From assembly GCF_003014485.1 (NCBI RefSeq), contig NZ_PYGA01000013.1, positions 161,522-225,521 of the forward strand: a DNA stretch of 64,000 bases, in the 5' to 3' direction. Position 1 is the first letter of the stretch. Each line of letters opens with the position of its first letter. Under the pieces are notes generated by a model. It saw only the letters and a list, made by a program, of their open reading frames with translations. It had not been told where the DNA came from and ran no database searches. The position numbers were made by a program, and so were the translations under genes. Shown here piece by piece: positions 44,127 to 52,210 of the stretch. This DNA comes from Murinocardiopsis flavida. Its GTDB lineage: Bacteria; Actinomycetota; Actinomycetes; Streptosporangiales; Streptosporangiaceae.

Positions 44127-44303
44127 ATGACCCCGGAAGAGCAAGCCGTTGTCAGGGAAGTGCTTGCGGAAGTCGAGTCGGACCTCTCGGTTCTTAGGAG
44201 GCGGGTCCGCCGTCTTGCTGATTCCTTTGCACTTCCTCCAGGGCATCGATCCGGGAACCCATATCCCGAACGGCGTCCTGAAGTGAAGACAGTGCACTCA
44301 TGA
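44127..44303 (+). CDS. Small protein between two regulators
   Basis: 58 residues (MTPEEQAVVREVLAEVESDLSV...), with a strong AGAGGAGGGG site 6 bp before the ATG. The N-terminal ~33 residues form a clear amphipathic helix; the C-terminal part overlaps, on the opposite strand, the end of the GntR gene, so only the first half may be conserved. Divergent from the XRE/TPR gene. Function unknown. Confidence 0.5.
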   Translation: MTPEEQAVVREVLAEVESDLSVLRRRVRRLADSFALPPGHRSGNPYPERRPEVKTVHS

Positions 44304-44571
44304 TCGTTACGAATTCTTCGGTCTTCTCGGAGTGTGCGGGTTTCTCGCGAACGTAGCTTCCGCGACCTTGCTGAGAGACGACCACACCCTCATCTCGCAG
44401 AAGCCTGAGCGCACTCGAAACAGTGTTAGGGGCTACGTCGTATTCGTCGGCGAGCTGTCGACCGGATGGCAGCTGAGAGCCGACAGGGAACTCCTCGCGC
44501 TGGATGCGCTCGCGCAAGGCTTCGGCGACCTGGAGGTACGGGGGCTGAGATCCCTCTGAAGTAGCTGCCAC
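44194..44571 (-). CDS. GntR-family regulator, KorSA-like
   Basis: 125 residues. Winged helix YLQVAEALRERIQREEFPVGSQLPSGRQLADEYDVAPNTVSSALRLLRDEGVVVSQQGRGSYV (residues ~12-75), then a short coiled-coil tail instead of a ligand domain. This short GntR form, next to transfer genes, is the KorSA/Kor repressor type that silences transfer and replication in AICEs. A TTAAGTAACTTAA palindrome lies in the divergent promoter. Confidence 0.9.
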   Translation of the reverse strand: MAATSEGSQPPYLQVAEALRERIQREEFPVGSQLPSGRQLADEYDVAPNTVSSALRLLRDEGVVVSQQGRGSYVREKPAHSEKTEEFVTIMSALSSLQDAVRDMGSRIDALEEVQRNQQDGGPAS

Positions 44572-44630
44572 GTCCCCAGGCTACTAACTGACGCCCAAGC
44601 AGGTCACTCAACACACCTGATGCAAGTGCC

Positions 44631-44661
44631 TTGACTCACTCAACTTAGTTAAGTAACTTAA
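44631..44661 (+). promoter_or_regulatory. Promoter with KorSA-like operator
   Basis: TTGACT (44631-44636) and TAACTT (44654-44659) are spaced 17 bp and the palindrome TTAAGTAACTTAA (44649-44661) covers the -10 region. It should drive the rightward gene at 44699 and be blocked by the divergent GntR protein. Confidence 0.55.
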
Positions 44662-44698
44662 GGCACTGAGAACAGAACCCCTAGCTAGAGGAGGAGCC

Positions 44699-44980
44699 TT
44701 GGCGCACACGACCGCCAAGCCCGCAACCGCAGGCTCAGCTAACGATCACCCGTTCATGACGGTGCAGCAGGCGGCCGATGCCCTCGGGTACTCGCACATG
44801 ACGATCCGCCGACGCATCGAGCTGGGTAGCTTCCCCGCGATCCGCATGGGAAGCAAGGCAATGGTCCCCCGGGCGTTCATCAACGATGTCGTCGCCGCAG
44901 CAATGACGGGCCGCACCGTCACGATCGAGGACTTCGCCGCGGAGTGGTCGGCGACGGCCGCGGGGGAGGCGGCTTCCTGA
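44699..44980 (+). CDS. HTH_17 (excisionase/MerR-like) DNA-binding protein
   Basis: 93 residues from TTG 44699, justified by a GAGGAGG site just before it. DNA-binding segment FMTVQQAADALGYSHMTIRRRIELGSFPAIRMGSKAMVPRAFIND matches the helix-turn-helix/excisionase fold. It could be a transfer regulator rather than Xis, since no integrase is adjacent. First gene of the rightward transfer operon; the next gene overlaps its stop by one base. Confidence 0.85.
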   Translation: MAHTTAKPATAGSANDHPFMTVQQAADALGYSHMTIRRRIELGSFPAIRMGSKAMVPRAFINDVVAAAMTGRTVTIEDFAAEWSATAAGEAAS

Positions 44981-45144
44981 TGTTTGCCCTCCCTGACTTG
45001 GCCCGTATCGAGGCGGCGCGTGACATCGCGTCCGACCCCGAGTTCGGCAGCTACTTTGACCCGGACTTCGCCGAAGAGCTGTTCGCCGCCGTGGTCGACG
45101 TGCCGCTGCCCGCCTTCGAGGACACGGAGGTGTTGGCGGCATGA
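44980..45144 (+). CDS. Small acidic hypothetical protein
   Basis: 54 residues (MFALPDLARIEAARDIASDPEF...), acidic. The ATG shares a base with the previous stop and GGGGGAGGCGG lies upstream; the 3' end overlaps the next gene by 4 bp. Coupling on both sides supports it as a real operon member. Function unknown. Confidence 0.7.
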   Translation: MFALPDLARIEAARDIASDPEFGSYFDPDFAEELFAAVVDVPLPAFEDTEVLAA

Positions 45145-45707
45145 GCACCGCGATCACGGTGATGCGCCCGGACCTGGCTGAGCAGTGGCGCCAGCGCAAG
45201 TTGGAGCAACTCCAGAACGAGTGGCTCAAGCGCGTGCTCTACGGCGAGCCCACCGAGCAGGACCGGGCCGCCATGGCCGCGATCGCCCATGCCGCCGGCA
45301 TCGACCCCGCGCTGCTGTTCGCGGGGACCGGGGAGCCGGGCGCCGACCCGCGCACCGGCCCCACCAGCGAGCGGGCGGTCTATGACCCCGAAGTGCACGT
45401 CTACGCCTCTGAGGACCCCGCCGGTTGGTTCCCGCCCGTGTCCGAGGACGACCACCGGGCCGACGAGGTCGGCGAGCGTCCCGAAGATCCGGAGGACACG
45501 GTCGAAGCCGATCCGGTCGACGCCGATGTGCTGTCCGACTTGATCGAACTCGCCCACCGCAACCCGGGCCGGGCCCGCCGCCTGGCGGCGCTCGCGCACT
45601 CCCGCCTTCCCGCGGAGGCGCCGATGACGGGGGAGGCGGTCGCGCCCGCCGGATCCCCGCCCCCATGGCTAGCTCAGACCACAGACAGCGAGAGGACGGC
45701 CGCCTGA
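45141..45707 (+). CDS. Hypothetical protein of the transfer operon
   Basis: 188 residues. A helical N-terminus (LAEQWRQRKLEQLQNEWLKRVLYGEPTEQDRAAMAAI), an acidic Asp/Glu/Pro-rich middle (about residues 75-130) and a short helical segment LSDLIELAHRNPGRARRLAALAHSRL. Not recognised as a named family. ATGA overlap with the preceding gene and TGATG with the next. Confidence 0.7.
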   Translation: MSTAITVMRPDLAEQWRQRKLEQLQNEWLKRVLYGEPTEQDRAAMAAIAHAAGIDPALLFAGTGEPGADPRTGPTSERAVYDPEVHVYASEDPAGWFPPVSEDDHRADEVGERPEDPEDTVEADPVDADVLSDLIELAHRNPGRARRLAALAHSRLPAEAPMTGEAVAPAGSPPPWLAQTTDSERTAA

Positions 45708-45988
45708 TGAACCGCAACACCTACACGTCGCTGGCCGTGGCACTGCTGCCGGTCGAGACCGCCGCCCTGCTCACCACCGCATGGGCGCTGGGCGGTGTGA
45801 GTGCCACGATCAACGCCACCGCCGCAGCGCTCGGAACCTTCGGCGCCAGCGCCGGAGCGGTCGCCACCGTCGCCGCGAGCGCCGTCACGGCCGCGGTGCT
45901 GGTCGCCCTGGTGCGGTGGGTGCGCCGGGTGCGGGCCGCCGACCGGCACACCCTCACCGCCCACTCCCGCGTGTCGAGCCCGACCTGA
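45707..45988 (+). CDS. Small membrane protein (Spd-like)
   Basis: 93 residues with two membrane helices (LAVALLPVETAALLTTAWALGG; TVAASAVTAAVLVALVRWV) and a basic C-terminus. The ATG overlaps the previous stop by one base. Small two-helix proteins upstream of traB in AICEs are generally Spd (plasmid spread) proteins. Confidence 0.7.
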   Translation: MNRNTYTSLAVALLPVETAALLTTAWALGGVSATINATAAALGTFGASAGAVATVAASAVTAAVLVALVRWVRRVRAADRHTLTAHSRVSSPT

Positions 45989-46001
45989 TCGGAGGTTCGC
46001 G

Positions 46002-46166
46002 ATGCTCCTACTCGCCCTGGTCCTGGCGGTCCCGCTGCTGGTGCTGGCGATTCTCGCCCTGCTGTTGAGCAGCCTCAATCCGAGCCGGGCGACGGCCGCC
46101 TACCGGCCCGAGATGGGCCGGCCCCGGCCCGCGCGCACCGCGCCCGACACCGACTCCGACGACTAG
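46002..46166 (+). CDS. Single-pass small membrane protein
   Basis: 54 residues: one helix LLLALVLAVPLLVLAILALLL followed by a basic/Pro tail ending in acidic TDSDD. GGAGG lies 7 bp before the ATG. Probably another Spd-type component. Confidence 0.7.
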   Translation: MLLLALVLAVPLLVLAILALLLSSLNPSRATAAYRPEMGRPRPARTAPDTDSDD

Positions 46167-46235
46167 CGCCCCGGCGGGCGGCGGCAACCGCCTGCCGGGA
46201 CTCGAACCACCACCTGATTCGACCAGGAGTGATCC

Positions 46236-46505
46236 ATGACCACCGTAACCGAGCCGCCTGCCGCCCCGAGGTGGACGCTGGCGGCGCTGGCCGAAGCTGT
46301 CACCGGCCGCCGCTACGTCGTTGTGCACCGCCGCATTCACAAGAACCACAAGCCGACCGGTGCCCGCGAGCACGTGGTGACCGGCCGGGTCGTGTCCTCC
46401 GGCCAGGGTCGCTTGGTCATCGCCGGGGCTGACGGGCGCACTCACCGCATCCTGATCGGCCCGTACCACCAGATCACCCTCTACCGGCGGAAGGCGGTCG
46501 CGTGA
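46236..46505 (+). CDS. Small basic protein of the transfer operon
   Basis: 89 residues, predicted beta-rich (YVVVHRRIHKNHKPTGAREHVVTGRVVSSGQGRLVIAGADGRTHRILIGPYHQITLYRRK), reminiscent of small SH3-like barrels. AGGAG precedes the ATG and the stop overlaps the next start (GTGA). Function unknown. Confidence 0.75.
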   Translation: MTTVTEPPAAPRWTLAALAEAVTGRRYVVVHRRIHKNHKPTGAREHVVTGRVVSSGQGRLVIAGADGRTHRILIGPYHQITLYRRKAVA

Positions 46506-47546
46506 TGACGCAGGAAGAGATTTCCGTCGAAGACCTGGACCTCGTGTCCCTGATCCCCGACATCGTGGAAGAGCTGGGGGAGGTGCCCGGCCGCAACCGG
46601 CTCATCGAGCAGTTCCGCGAGTTGGGTGTGTCGATCGGCGCGGGGCGCGCTGCCCGGCTGCTGTCGATGTACTCCGCGCGTCATGAGGGCCGCCTCATGG
46701 GCCGCCCGGATCCCGCCGCGGCGGACCGGACCGGCGCGGCCGAGGGCACCGGTTCCGAGCGGTCCGGCGGCGAGCCCTGGACCGGACCGGCCACCGACCC
46801 CGGTGCCGAGGAGGACGCCGAGCCGGAGTCCGCGGGTGCGTCCGGACCGGACCCGGACCGCTCCGGACCGCACCCCGGACCGGAGCGGTCCGGATACGGC
46901 GGCGGATCGGTCCGGGACCGGTCCGGCCCCGGCCGCCGACGACCCGGACACGCCGTCCGGGGACACGGCCGGACCGCGACCGGACCCCTCCGGACCGGTC
47001 ACCGGTCCGGCGGCGGTCCCGGACCGGACCGGGGCCCCGAAGACCCCTGTCGGTCCGCCGGAGCCGGACCGCGAGGCGGCGCCCGCACCGGCCGGGGACC
47101 GCCGGGGCACCCGGGCGCAGATCCGGCTGCTGCGCGCCATGGTGCTTCTCGTGGCCGCGTCGGCGTTCGTGGCGATCTGGGGCGGCTGGGTCGGACTCGG
47201 AGGCCTGGCGGGCTTTGGTCCGGTCAACCTGCTGCCCGGTATCGGGTCCGGGCTGGAGGTGGACCTGTCGATCACGCTGCCGCTGGGCATCGAGGCCTAC
47301 GCCGCGATCGCCCTGTACATCGCCGTGTCGGGCCTGGTGCACGGCGGCGCCCGGTGGTTCGCCTACGGCTCCGCGTTCGCCGCGCTGGGCATCGGCGCGT
47401 TCGGTCAGGCGACTTACCACCTGCTCGCCGCAGCTGCCGCGCCCACGGCCGCACCGACCGGGGTCGTGATCTTCGTGTCGATCCTGCCGGTCCTGGTGCT
47501 GGGTGGCGCCTCCGCGCTGCTCCACCTGGTCGAGCGCCGCACCTGA
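46502..47546 (+). CDS. DUF2637 Spd-type membrane protein, reading frame interrupted
   Basis: Two halves in different frames. From GTG 46502: VEDLDLVSLIPDIVEELGEVPGRNRLIEQFRELGVSIGAGRAARLL, a conserved N-terminal helix-turn-helix-like region. From about 46900, one frame over, a Pro/Asp linker and the DUF2637 core with four helices (AMVLLVAASAFVAIWGGWVGLGGL; ITLPLGIEAYAAIALYIAVSG; FGQATYHLLAAAAAP; FVSILPVLVLGGASALLHLV). A +1 shift (or 1-base error) in the repetitive CCGGACC-rich linker joins them. DUF2637 proteins are typical AICE spread/transfer proteins. Confidence 0.75.
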
Positions 47547-47598
47547 TCCGGTCGACGGCGGTGCCGCCCTGCGGGGCGGTGCCGGGGCCGACCGGCCC
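47546..47598 (+). repeat. 53-bp direct repeat, copy 1
   Basis: Begins at the last base of the DUF2637 stop codon. Identical to 47814-47866. It can fold into a hairpin (CCGGTCG...CGACCGG outside; GCCGCCC...GGGGCGG inside). Confidence 0.85.
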
Positions 47599-47622
47599 AC
47601 CGCAGGAAAGGGCGTGACAACG

Positions 47623-47814
47623 ATGAAGACCACGGCAGATCAGGTGCGCGCGGGCCAGTACATCGAGGTCGAAGGGAAGTCGGTGCGGGTACTCGGCGTG
47701 CGTCCGCACAACGGCGGCGTTCGGATCACCGTCGAGCTCACCGGTGACGAAGGCACGGTGCCGGTGGGGTTTTGGTCCCGGGCCGGCACGCGTCTGCGGG
47801 TGCTGCCCGCGTAA
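47623..47814 (+). CDS. Small hypothetical protein between identical repeats
   Basis: 63 residues, beta-rich (AGQYIEVEGKSVRVLGVRPHNGGVRITVELTGDEGTVPVGFWSRAGTRLRVLPA), SH3-like. ATG 47623 or GTG 47614; AGGAAAGG is upstream. It is bracketed by two exact 53-bp repeats, so it may have arrived or could be lost as a cassette. Function unknown. Confidence 0.7.
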   Translation: MKTTADQVRAGQYIEVEGKSVRVLGVRPHNGGVRITVELTGDEGTVPVGFWSRAGTRLRVLPA

Positions 47815-47866
47815 TCCGGTCGACGGCGGTGCCGCCCTGCGGGGCGGTGCCGGGGCCGACCGGCCC
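47814..47866 (+). repeat. 53-bp direct repeat, copy 2
   Basis: Exact copy of 47546-47598, again starting at the last base of a stop codon and followed by a new ribosome site. Confidence 0.85.
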
Positions 47867-47891
47867 GCACACGCACCGATTGGAGGGGCGC

Positions 47892-48326
47892 ATGGCAGCC
47901 CTGCCCGAAGAGTCCGTTCCATCGCAGCGCAGCGGCCCGCAGTTGCGGCCGGTCCCCGATCCGGCGGGGCGCCACCACGCCGCACCGCAGGAAACCCCCG
48001 CCGGCGGCGACGGGGCGGGGTTCGACACCGCCGCGGACCTGTCCCGCCAGGCCGCCTGGCTGAAGCAGACGTTTCGCCCGCCGGACGTGTGGGCGGTCCG
48101 CCAGCCCAGCGCCCGCGAGGAATGGGAGTTCGCCCGCGCGGCCGCCCACCTGCCCGAATCCACCGCGGTGCGCGCCCTGGCCCGCGTCTACGCCTACCCC
48201 GCGGTCGCGGGGATCGTGGCCGGGCTGTGGCTGATCTGGATCGCCCGCTCCCCGGCCCGCGGGATCACCGCGGTGCTGGTGTGCGTGCTCGCCGCGACCG
48301 CCGCCTATGTGTCCTGGCCTGCATAA
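47892..48326 (+). CDS. Spd-like membrane protein
   Basis: 144 residues: a ~45-residue Pro/Gln-rich tail, a soluble helical part (AAWLKQTFRPPDVWAVRQPSAREEWEFARAAAHLPESTAVRALARVY) and two closely spaced membrane helices (AVAGIVAGLWLIWIARS; TAVLVCVLAATAAYVSW). GGAGGGG precedes the ATG. Resembles transfer-associated membrane proteins of Streptomyces plasmids. Confidence 0.75.
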   Translation: MAALPEESVPSQRSGPQLRPVPDPAGRHHAAPQETPAGGDGAGFDTAADLSRQAAWLKQTFRPPDVWAVRQPSAREEWEFARAAAHLPESTAVRALARVYAYPAVAGIVAGLWLIWIARSPARGITAVLVCVLAATAAYVSWPA

Positions 48327-48344
48327 CCATAGAGAGGAGATGTC

Positions 48345-48761
48345 ATGTACTTCGTCGGCGCCGTGTTCTGCCTGGCGCTGTTCGCCGCGATCCGCAAGAA
48401 GGTCCACTGGTGTGTCGCCGCACCCCTGGCCGTGTTCGGCGGGGCGCTGCTCGCCCTGTCCTGGGTCGGGTCCTGGCTGACCTGGGCACTGACCGGCATC
48501 CTCGGGTTCGTCCTGGGGCTGCTGCCCGAGCCGGTCCCGGCCGCCACCCTGATCGCCGGGGCCTCGCTGTTCCTGCTGATCGTGGTCGCCGCCGATGTGT
48601 GGAAGGACCGCAAGCTCGATGCCGCCGGGCAGTACGCGGCGATCGGGCTGCCGACCCTGCTGTTGGCCGCCGGGGGCGGGGTCGGCGCGACCGGCACCAG
48701 CGTGGTGTCCCAGATCGGTGGGGCGGCCACCGGCCTGCTCGGTCCGCTGATCGGGGGCTGA
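48345..48761 (+). CDS. Spd-like polytopic membrane protein
   Basis: 138 residues, about four hydrophobic segments (FVGAVFCLALFAAI; WCVAAPLAVFGGALLALSWVGSWLTWALTGILGFVLGLL; LIAGASLFLLIVVAADVW; LPTLLLAAGGGVGATG). GAGAGGAG lies before the ATG and the stop overlaps codons at the next start. Predicted to act with TraB in intramycelial spread; inference from position. Confidence 0.75.
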   Translation: MYFVGAVFCLALFAAIRKKVHWCVAAPLAVFGGALLALSWVGSWLTWALTGILGFVLGLLPEPVPAATLIAGASLFLLIVVAADVWKDRKLDAAGQYAAIGLPTLLLAAGGGVGATGTSVVSQIGGAATGLLGPLIGG

Positions 48762-48762
48762 T

Positions 48763-49626
48763 GTGGAGATCCTGATCTTCGCCGTGGTCGCGGTGTTCAT
48801 GGTCAGCCGCGGCGCTACCGACATCGCGGCCACCGTGACCGGTAAGACCCCGCCGTCGCACGCCTACCGGATGGCGAAACTCCAGGCCAAGGGGGAGCAG
48901 CGCCGCACCGAGCCCGACCCCGACACCCGCGCCGGGCTCGGGCGGGTCGCGCGGCACTGGTATCTGGACGCCTGCGAGGACGCCGACGCCTGGCGGGCCG
49001 AACGGCACCTGTCCAAGCCCGAACGCAAGGCCCGCAAAGCGGCGCGCAAGGCCAAGCGCCAAGCCGTGATCGATGCGGCCAAGACCAAGGCCAAACAGCG
49101 CATGGCCGCCGCGCGCGGCGACAAGGGCACCGGTCGGCCCGCCGGGCCGCTGGTGATGCCTGAGCCGCCGCCCGTGCCCGAGCTGCCCGACAACGTCATC
49201 CCGTTCGCCCGCAAACCCCAGCCCGGCCCCGCGCCCGCTGAACCCTCCGGACCCACCGCGAACAACGGCCCGGCCGCCCCGGCCGCCGCCGGCACCGACA
49301 CCGACACGAAGGAGAACCGCCCCATGGACACCGCCAACGACGCCGCCGGTCTGAGCCCGCATGTGGCCGCCCTGAACAACGCCTCCGGCTACCTGGTCCA
49401 GCTCAACACGATGCTGGAGCGCATCCAGGCCCAGATGACCCAGGCCGACATGGGCGCGGAGGTGACCGGCGCACTGGGCACCGCCCGCGACGCCAACACC
49501 AATGCGTCGGAGGCGATGAAGCGCGCCGCGGAGGTCACCGAGCAGGTCAACCGCAAGGTTCAGGAGGCCTACAACGCGAGCCAGGGCCAGGCCGCGAACA
49601 AGGACTACCAGCAGCAGGGCCAGTAA
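48763..49626 (+). CDS. Membrane-anchored Spd-like protein with coiled coil
   Basis: 287 residues from GTG 48763: one N-terminal helix (EILIFAVVAVFMVSRGATDI), a highly basic segment (KPERKARKAARKAKRQAVIDAAKTKAKQRM, residues ~85-115), a Pro/Ala linker and a C-terminal helical/coiled-coil region (LVQLNTMLERIQAQMTQADMG ... SEAMKRAAEVTEQVNRKVQEAY). The architecture suggests a membrane-bound partner of DNA or TraB. Lies directly upstream of traB. Confidence 0.78.
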   Translation: MEILIFAVVAVFMVSRGATDIAATVTGKTPPSHAYRMAKLQAKGEQRRTEPDPDTRAGLGRVARHWYLDACEDADAWRAERHLSKPERKARKAARKAKRQAVIDAAKTKAKQRMAAARGDKGTGRPAGPLVMPEPPPVPELPDNVIPFARKPQPGPAPAEPSGPTANNGPAAPAAAGTDTDTKENRPMDTANDAAGLSPHVAALNNASGYLVQLNTMLERIQAQMTQADMGAEVTGALGTARDANTNASEAMKRAAEVTEQVNRKVQEAYNASQGQAANKDYQQQGQ

Positions 49627-49722
49627 ACCCACTGCTCCCGGGGCGGCCCGCACACCGTGTGCGGGCCGCCCCGGGAGCCACCCGCTGATCGCTGATCGAC
49701 CCGCCCGGAGAGGAGCCCGCCC

Positions 49723-51912
49723 ATGGCTAGCAGGAAGAAGACGCGCACGCTGTCGCGCGCCGAAAAGGCCCAGGTGGCTGCGGCGGCGCGTGACATCACC
49801 CGCGAACTGGAGACCATTCGCCAGTCCGCCGATGAGGCCACGGGCCCCGACTCCGGGACATCGACGCTCCGGTTCACCTCCGAGGGGATGCTGGCCCGCG
49901 CCGTCGCCGCGCTCAAGGCCGGGCCCGACTCGCTGCGGGCGCACATGCGCCCGCAGTTCTACCCCTGGCGGGTCGGCATTGCGGTGCTGGCCGCGACCTA
50001 CGTCCAAGAGGTGGTGACGACCCTGTCGGTGACCAGCGCGCTCACCGTCGCGGCGGGGTCGGCGGCCACCGCGTGGGCCGCGCTGGCGCTGCTGCGCACC
50101 GCCAAGGCGCGCGCGTCCAAGCGCGCCGACCTGGCCGCGGCATGGGTGCGCGATGAACCCGGCCACGCCCGCGTGATCGCCTGGGCTGCGGTCGTGTGGG
50201 CGGTGGCGCTGCACCTGCTCCAGCCCGAGACCGCCGCGGAGTTCGCCCGCCCCTCGATCCTGTTCCTGCTGGGCTTCCTCGCCGCGAGCGCGCGGTTCTG
50301 GCAGGTCCACCGGCCCGAGCGCACCGCACCGGCCGCACGCAGCATGCCGGCGGGCCCGCCGCCGCCCGGTGAGCACCCGATCGCGCGCAAGTGGCGCACC
50401 CTGGTCGCCTCCGGCGGCGGCCCGCTGAACAGCTCCAAGCTGAGCAGCGTGGTCGCTGAGGAGTTCGGGATCCAGGCCGTGCTGGAGCTGGTGCCCGGCA
50501 AGCAGGACATCGACGGCGCCCGCGCGGCGCTGCCCAAGATCGCCACCGCGCTGGGCATCTCCGCGGCCAACCTGATGATCGAACCGGTCGCCCCCACCAA
50601 GGACGAACCCAACCCCGACCCGGCCAAGTGCGAGTTCCGTGCGGTCACCGCCTCCGCGATCGCCGACGGCGTCGCGCTGGAAGGCCGGCGCTACGAGCGC
50701 GACGGCGCCGACGGGCTGGTGCGCATCGGCCCCTACGCCGACGGCGACGGCGAGGCCCGCCTGCGCCTCTACACCAAGGACTCGATGTGGGGCGGCTACA
50801 TCGTCGGCGTCACCGGGTCCGGCAAGTCCGGGATGCTCGACAACCTCGCCCTGGCCGCGTGGCAGTCGGCGCACACGGTCGTGTTCTACATCGACGGCGC
50901 CAAGGACGGCGGCTCTTCGCCGCTGATCTTCGAGCGCGCCGACTGGGCGCTGGGCAACCAGCCCGACCAGTGGCAGCACATGGCCGATGCACTGCTCACC
51001 CTGATCCGGGTGCGCGGTGCGGAGAACCGGCGCCGCCTCAAAACGAGCGGGTTCACGCCCACCCCGGCCCGGCCGGGGGTGGTGGTGATCCTGGACGAGT
51101 CCCACAAGATCGTCACCCGCAACACCGCGGCCAAGTGGGGCTACATCACCCGCGAGGGCCGCGCCTCCGGGGTGAGCGTGTTCATGGCCTCCCAGATCTT
51201 CGGGCTGGAGTCCTTCGGCGGCGATGACGCGGTGCGCTCCAGCGTGTGCGCGGGCAACACGGTGGCCTTGCAGGTCGGGCGCAACCAGGCCGGGATGATG
51301 GACTTCCCGCTGAACCCGGCCAAGCTGCCCAAGGTCGCCGGGATCGGGCTGATCGACGACGGGCGCGAGGCCGTGTTCCGCGCCGCCCACGCCGACGGCG
51401 AGGACATGGCCGCCCGGATGGACGCCGCCCTGGTCAACGCCGCCGCGCTCGATCCGCTGGCGGTCGGCGCGCTCGATGCGGGCTGCGACAGCGCCTACTC
51501 GCGCCGCCACGAGATCGCCGAACAGGCCGATGCCGAAGTCGACGCGATGCTGGAGGCCCTGGAGGCCGGGATCAGCCCGACCGCCCGCACCCCGCGCACG
51601 AGCACCGGGGCCGACGCGCCTGCGGCCGATTCGATCGCCCCGCCGGTGATCGACCCGTCCGTCCTGTCCCACGTCCCGGACCTGTCGATCCTCAAGAACG
51701 CGCCCGCCGCCCCGAAGTGGTCGGGGGTGCACGCCGAGATCCTCGACTACCTCGCTGAGGGGCCCGAGCAGCGCAAGGAGATCGAGGCCCACGCCATCCA
51801 GGCGACCGGCACCGCCCGTGCGACCGTCTCCCGGGCGATCGAGGTGCTGCGCACCCATGAGGAGATCGCCCCGGTCCCGGGCCGCCGCGGACTCTGGCAG
51901 CGCACCGCGTAG
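49723..51912 (+). CDS. traB: FtsK/SpoIIIE-type conjugative DNA translocase TraB
   Basis: 729 residues. Three or four N-terminal helices (residues ~85-200) anchor the protein; the motor domain has Walker A GVTGSGKSGML (~362-369), YIDGAKDGG, Walker B VVVILDES (~453-460) and SGVSVFMASQIFGLESFGGDDAVRSSVCAGNTVALQ. The C-terminus (VHAEILDYLAEGPEQRKEIEAHAIQATGTARATVSRAIEVLRTHEEIAPVPGRRGLWQ) is a winged helix that in TraB proteins reads clt repeats. A single protein of this type moves double-stranded DNA between mycelia. Strong ribosome site before ATG 49723. Confidence 0.95.
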   Translation: MASRKKTRTLSRAEKAQVAAAARDITRELETIRQSADEATGPDSGTSTLRFTSEGMLARAVAALKAGPDSLRAHMRPQFYPWRVGIAVLAATYVQEVVTTLSVTSALTVAAGSAATAWAALALLRTAKARASKRADLAAAWVRDEPGHARVIAWAAVVWAVALHLLQPETAAEFARPSILFLLGFLAASARFWQVHRPERTAPAARSMPAGPPPPGEHPIARKWRTLVASGGGPLNSSKLSSVVAEEFGIQAVLELVPGKQDIDGARAALPKIATALGISAANLMIEPVAPTKDEPNPDPAKCEFRAVTASAIADGVALEGRRYERDGADGLVRIGPYADGDGEARLRLYTKDSMWGGYIVGVTGSGKSGMLDNLALAAWQSAHTVVFYIDGAKDGGSSPLIFERADWALGNQPDQWQHMADALLTLIRVRGAENRRRLKTSGFTPTPARPGVVVILDESHKIVTRNTAAKWGYITREGRASGVSVFMASQIFGLESFGGDDAVRSSVCAGNTVALQVGRNQAGMMDFPLNPAKLPKVAGIGLIDDGREAVFRAAHADGEDMAARMDAALVNAAALDPLAVGALDAGCDSAYSRRHEIAEQADAEVDAMLEALEAGISPTARTPRTSTGADAPAADSIAPPVIDPSVLSHVPDLSILKNAPAAPKWSGVHAEILDYLAEGPEQRKEIEAHAIQATGTARATVSRAIEVLRTHEEIAPVPGRRGLWQRTA

Positions 51913-51924
51913 TCACCGTGCGTG

Positions 51925-52069
51925 GTGAGACAACGGGGTGAGACAAACACCGTTTGTCTCACCCCCATTCGTCCGATCGTGAGAACTACGTCCCGATTCT
52001 CGGGTGAGACAAACCCCGGGATCGGCCCGGGATCCGCGCTCTCCGCGCCGCGGTGAGACAGCGAGACAA
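51925..52069. repeat. GTGAGACAA repeat array downstream of traB (candidate clt/iterons)
   Basis: GTGAGACAA occurs at 51925, 51938 and 52004 in direct orientation and at 51954-51962 inverted; weaker copies follow at 52053 and 52061. The two central copies form a perfect 13-bp inverted repeat GGGTGAGACAAAC-ACC-GTTTGTCTCACCC (51936-51964). The ~300-bp gap 51913-52210 has no gene. Position just after traB is where TraB recognition loci lie in Streptomyces plasmids. Confidence 0.7.
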
Positions 52070-52210
52070 CGCCGCCGCGGCCCGCGGTTCAACCACGGTG
52101 AGTCACCAGTGGGCGTGAGGCGCCCGCATGTCCGACCCGCCCTGCGCACCCCGTGCACCGCCCCCGCGCGGGGCTCAACCCGCGCCCTACCGGAAGGACA
52201 TCCCCATCCC

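Noticed and set aside
44699..44980. Calling this HTH protein Xis
   Set aside because: Fold fits, but no integrase is adjacent and the gene starts the transfer operon under a KorSA-like operator; a regulator is equally likely.
48343..51858. 1171-codon leftward frame antisense to traB
   Set aside because: Antisense shadow of traB and the spd-like genes; composition is Val/Gly/Arg-rich and motif-free.
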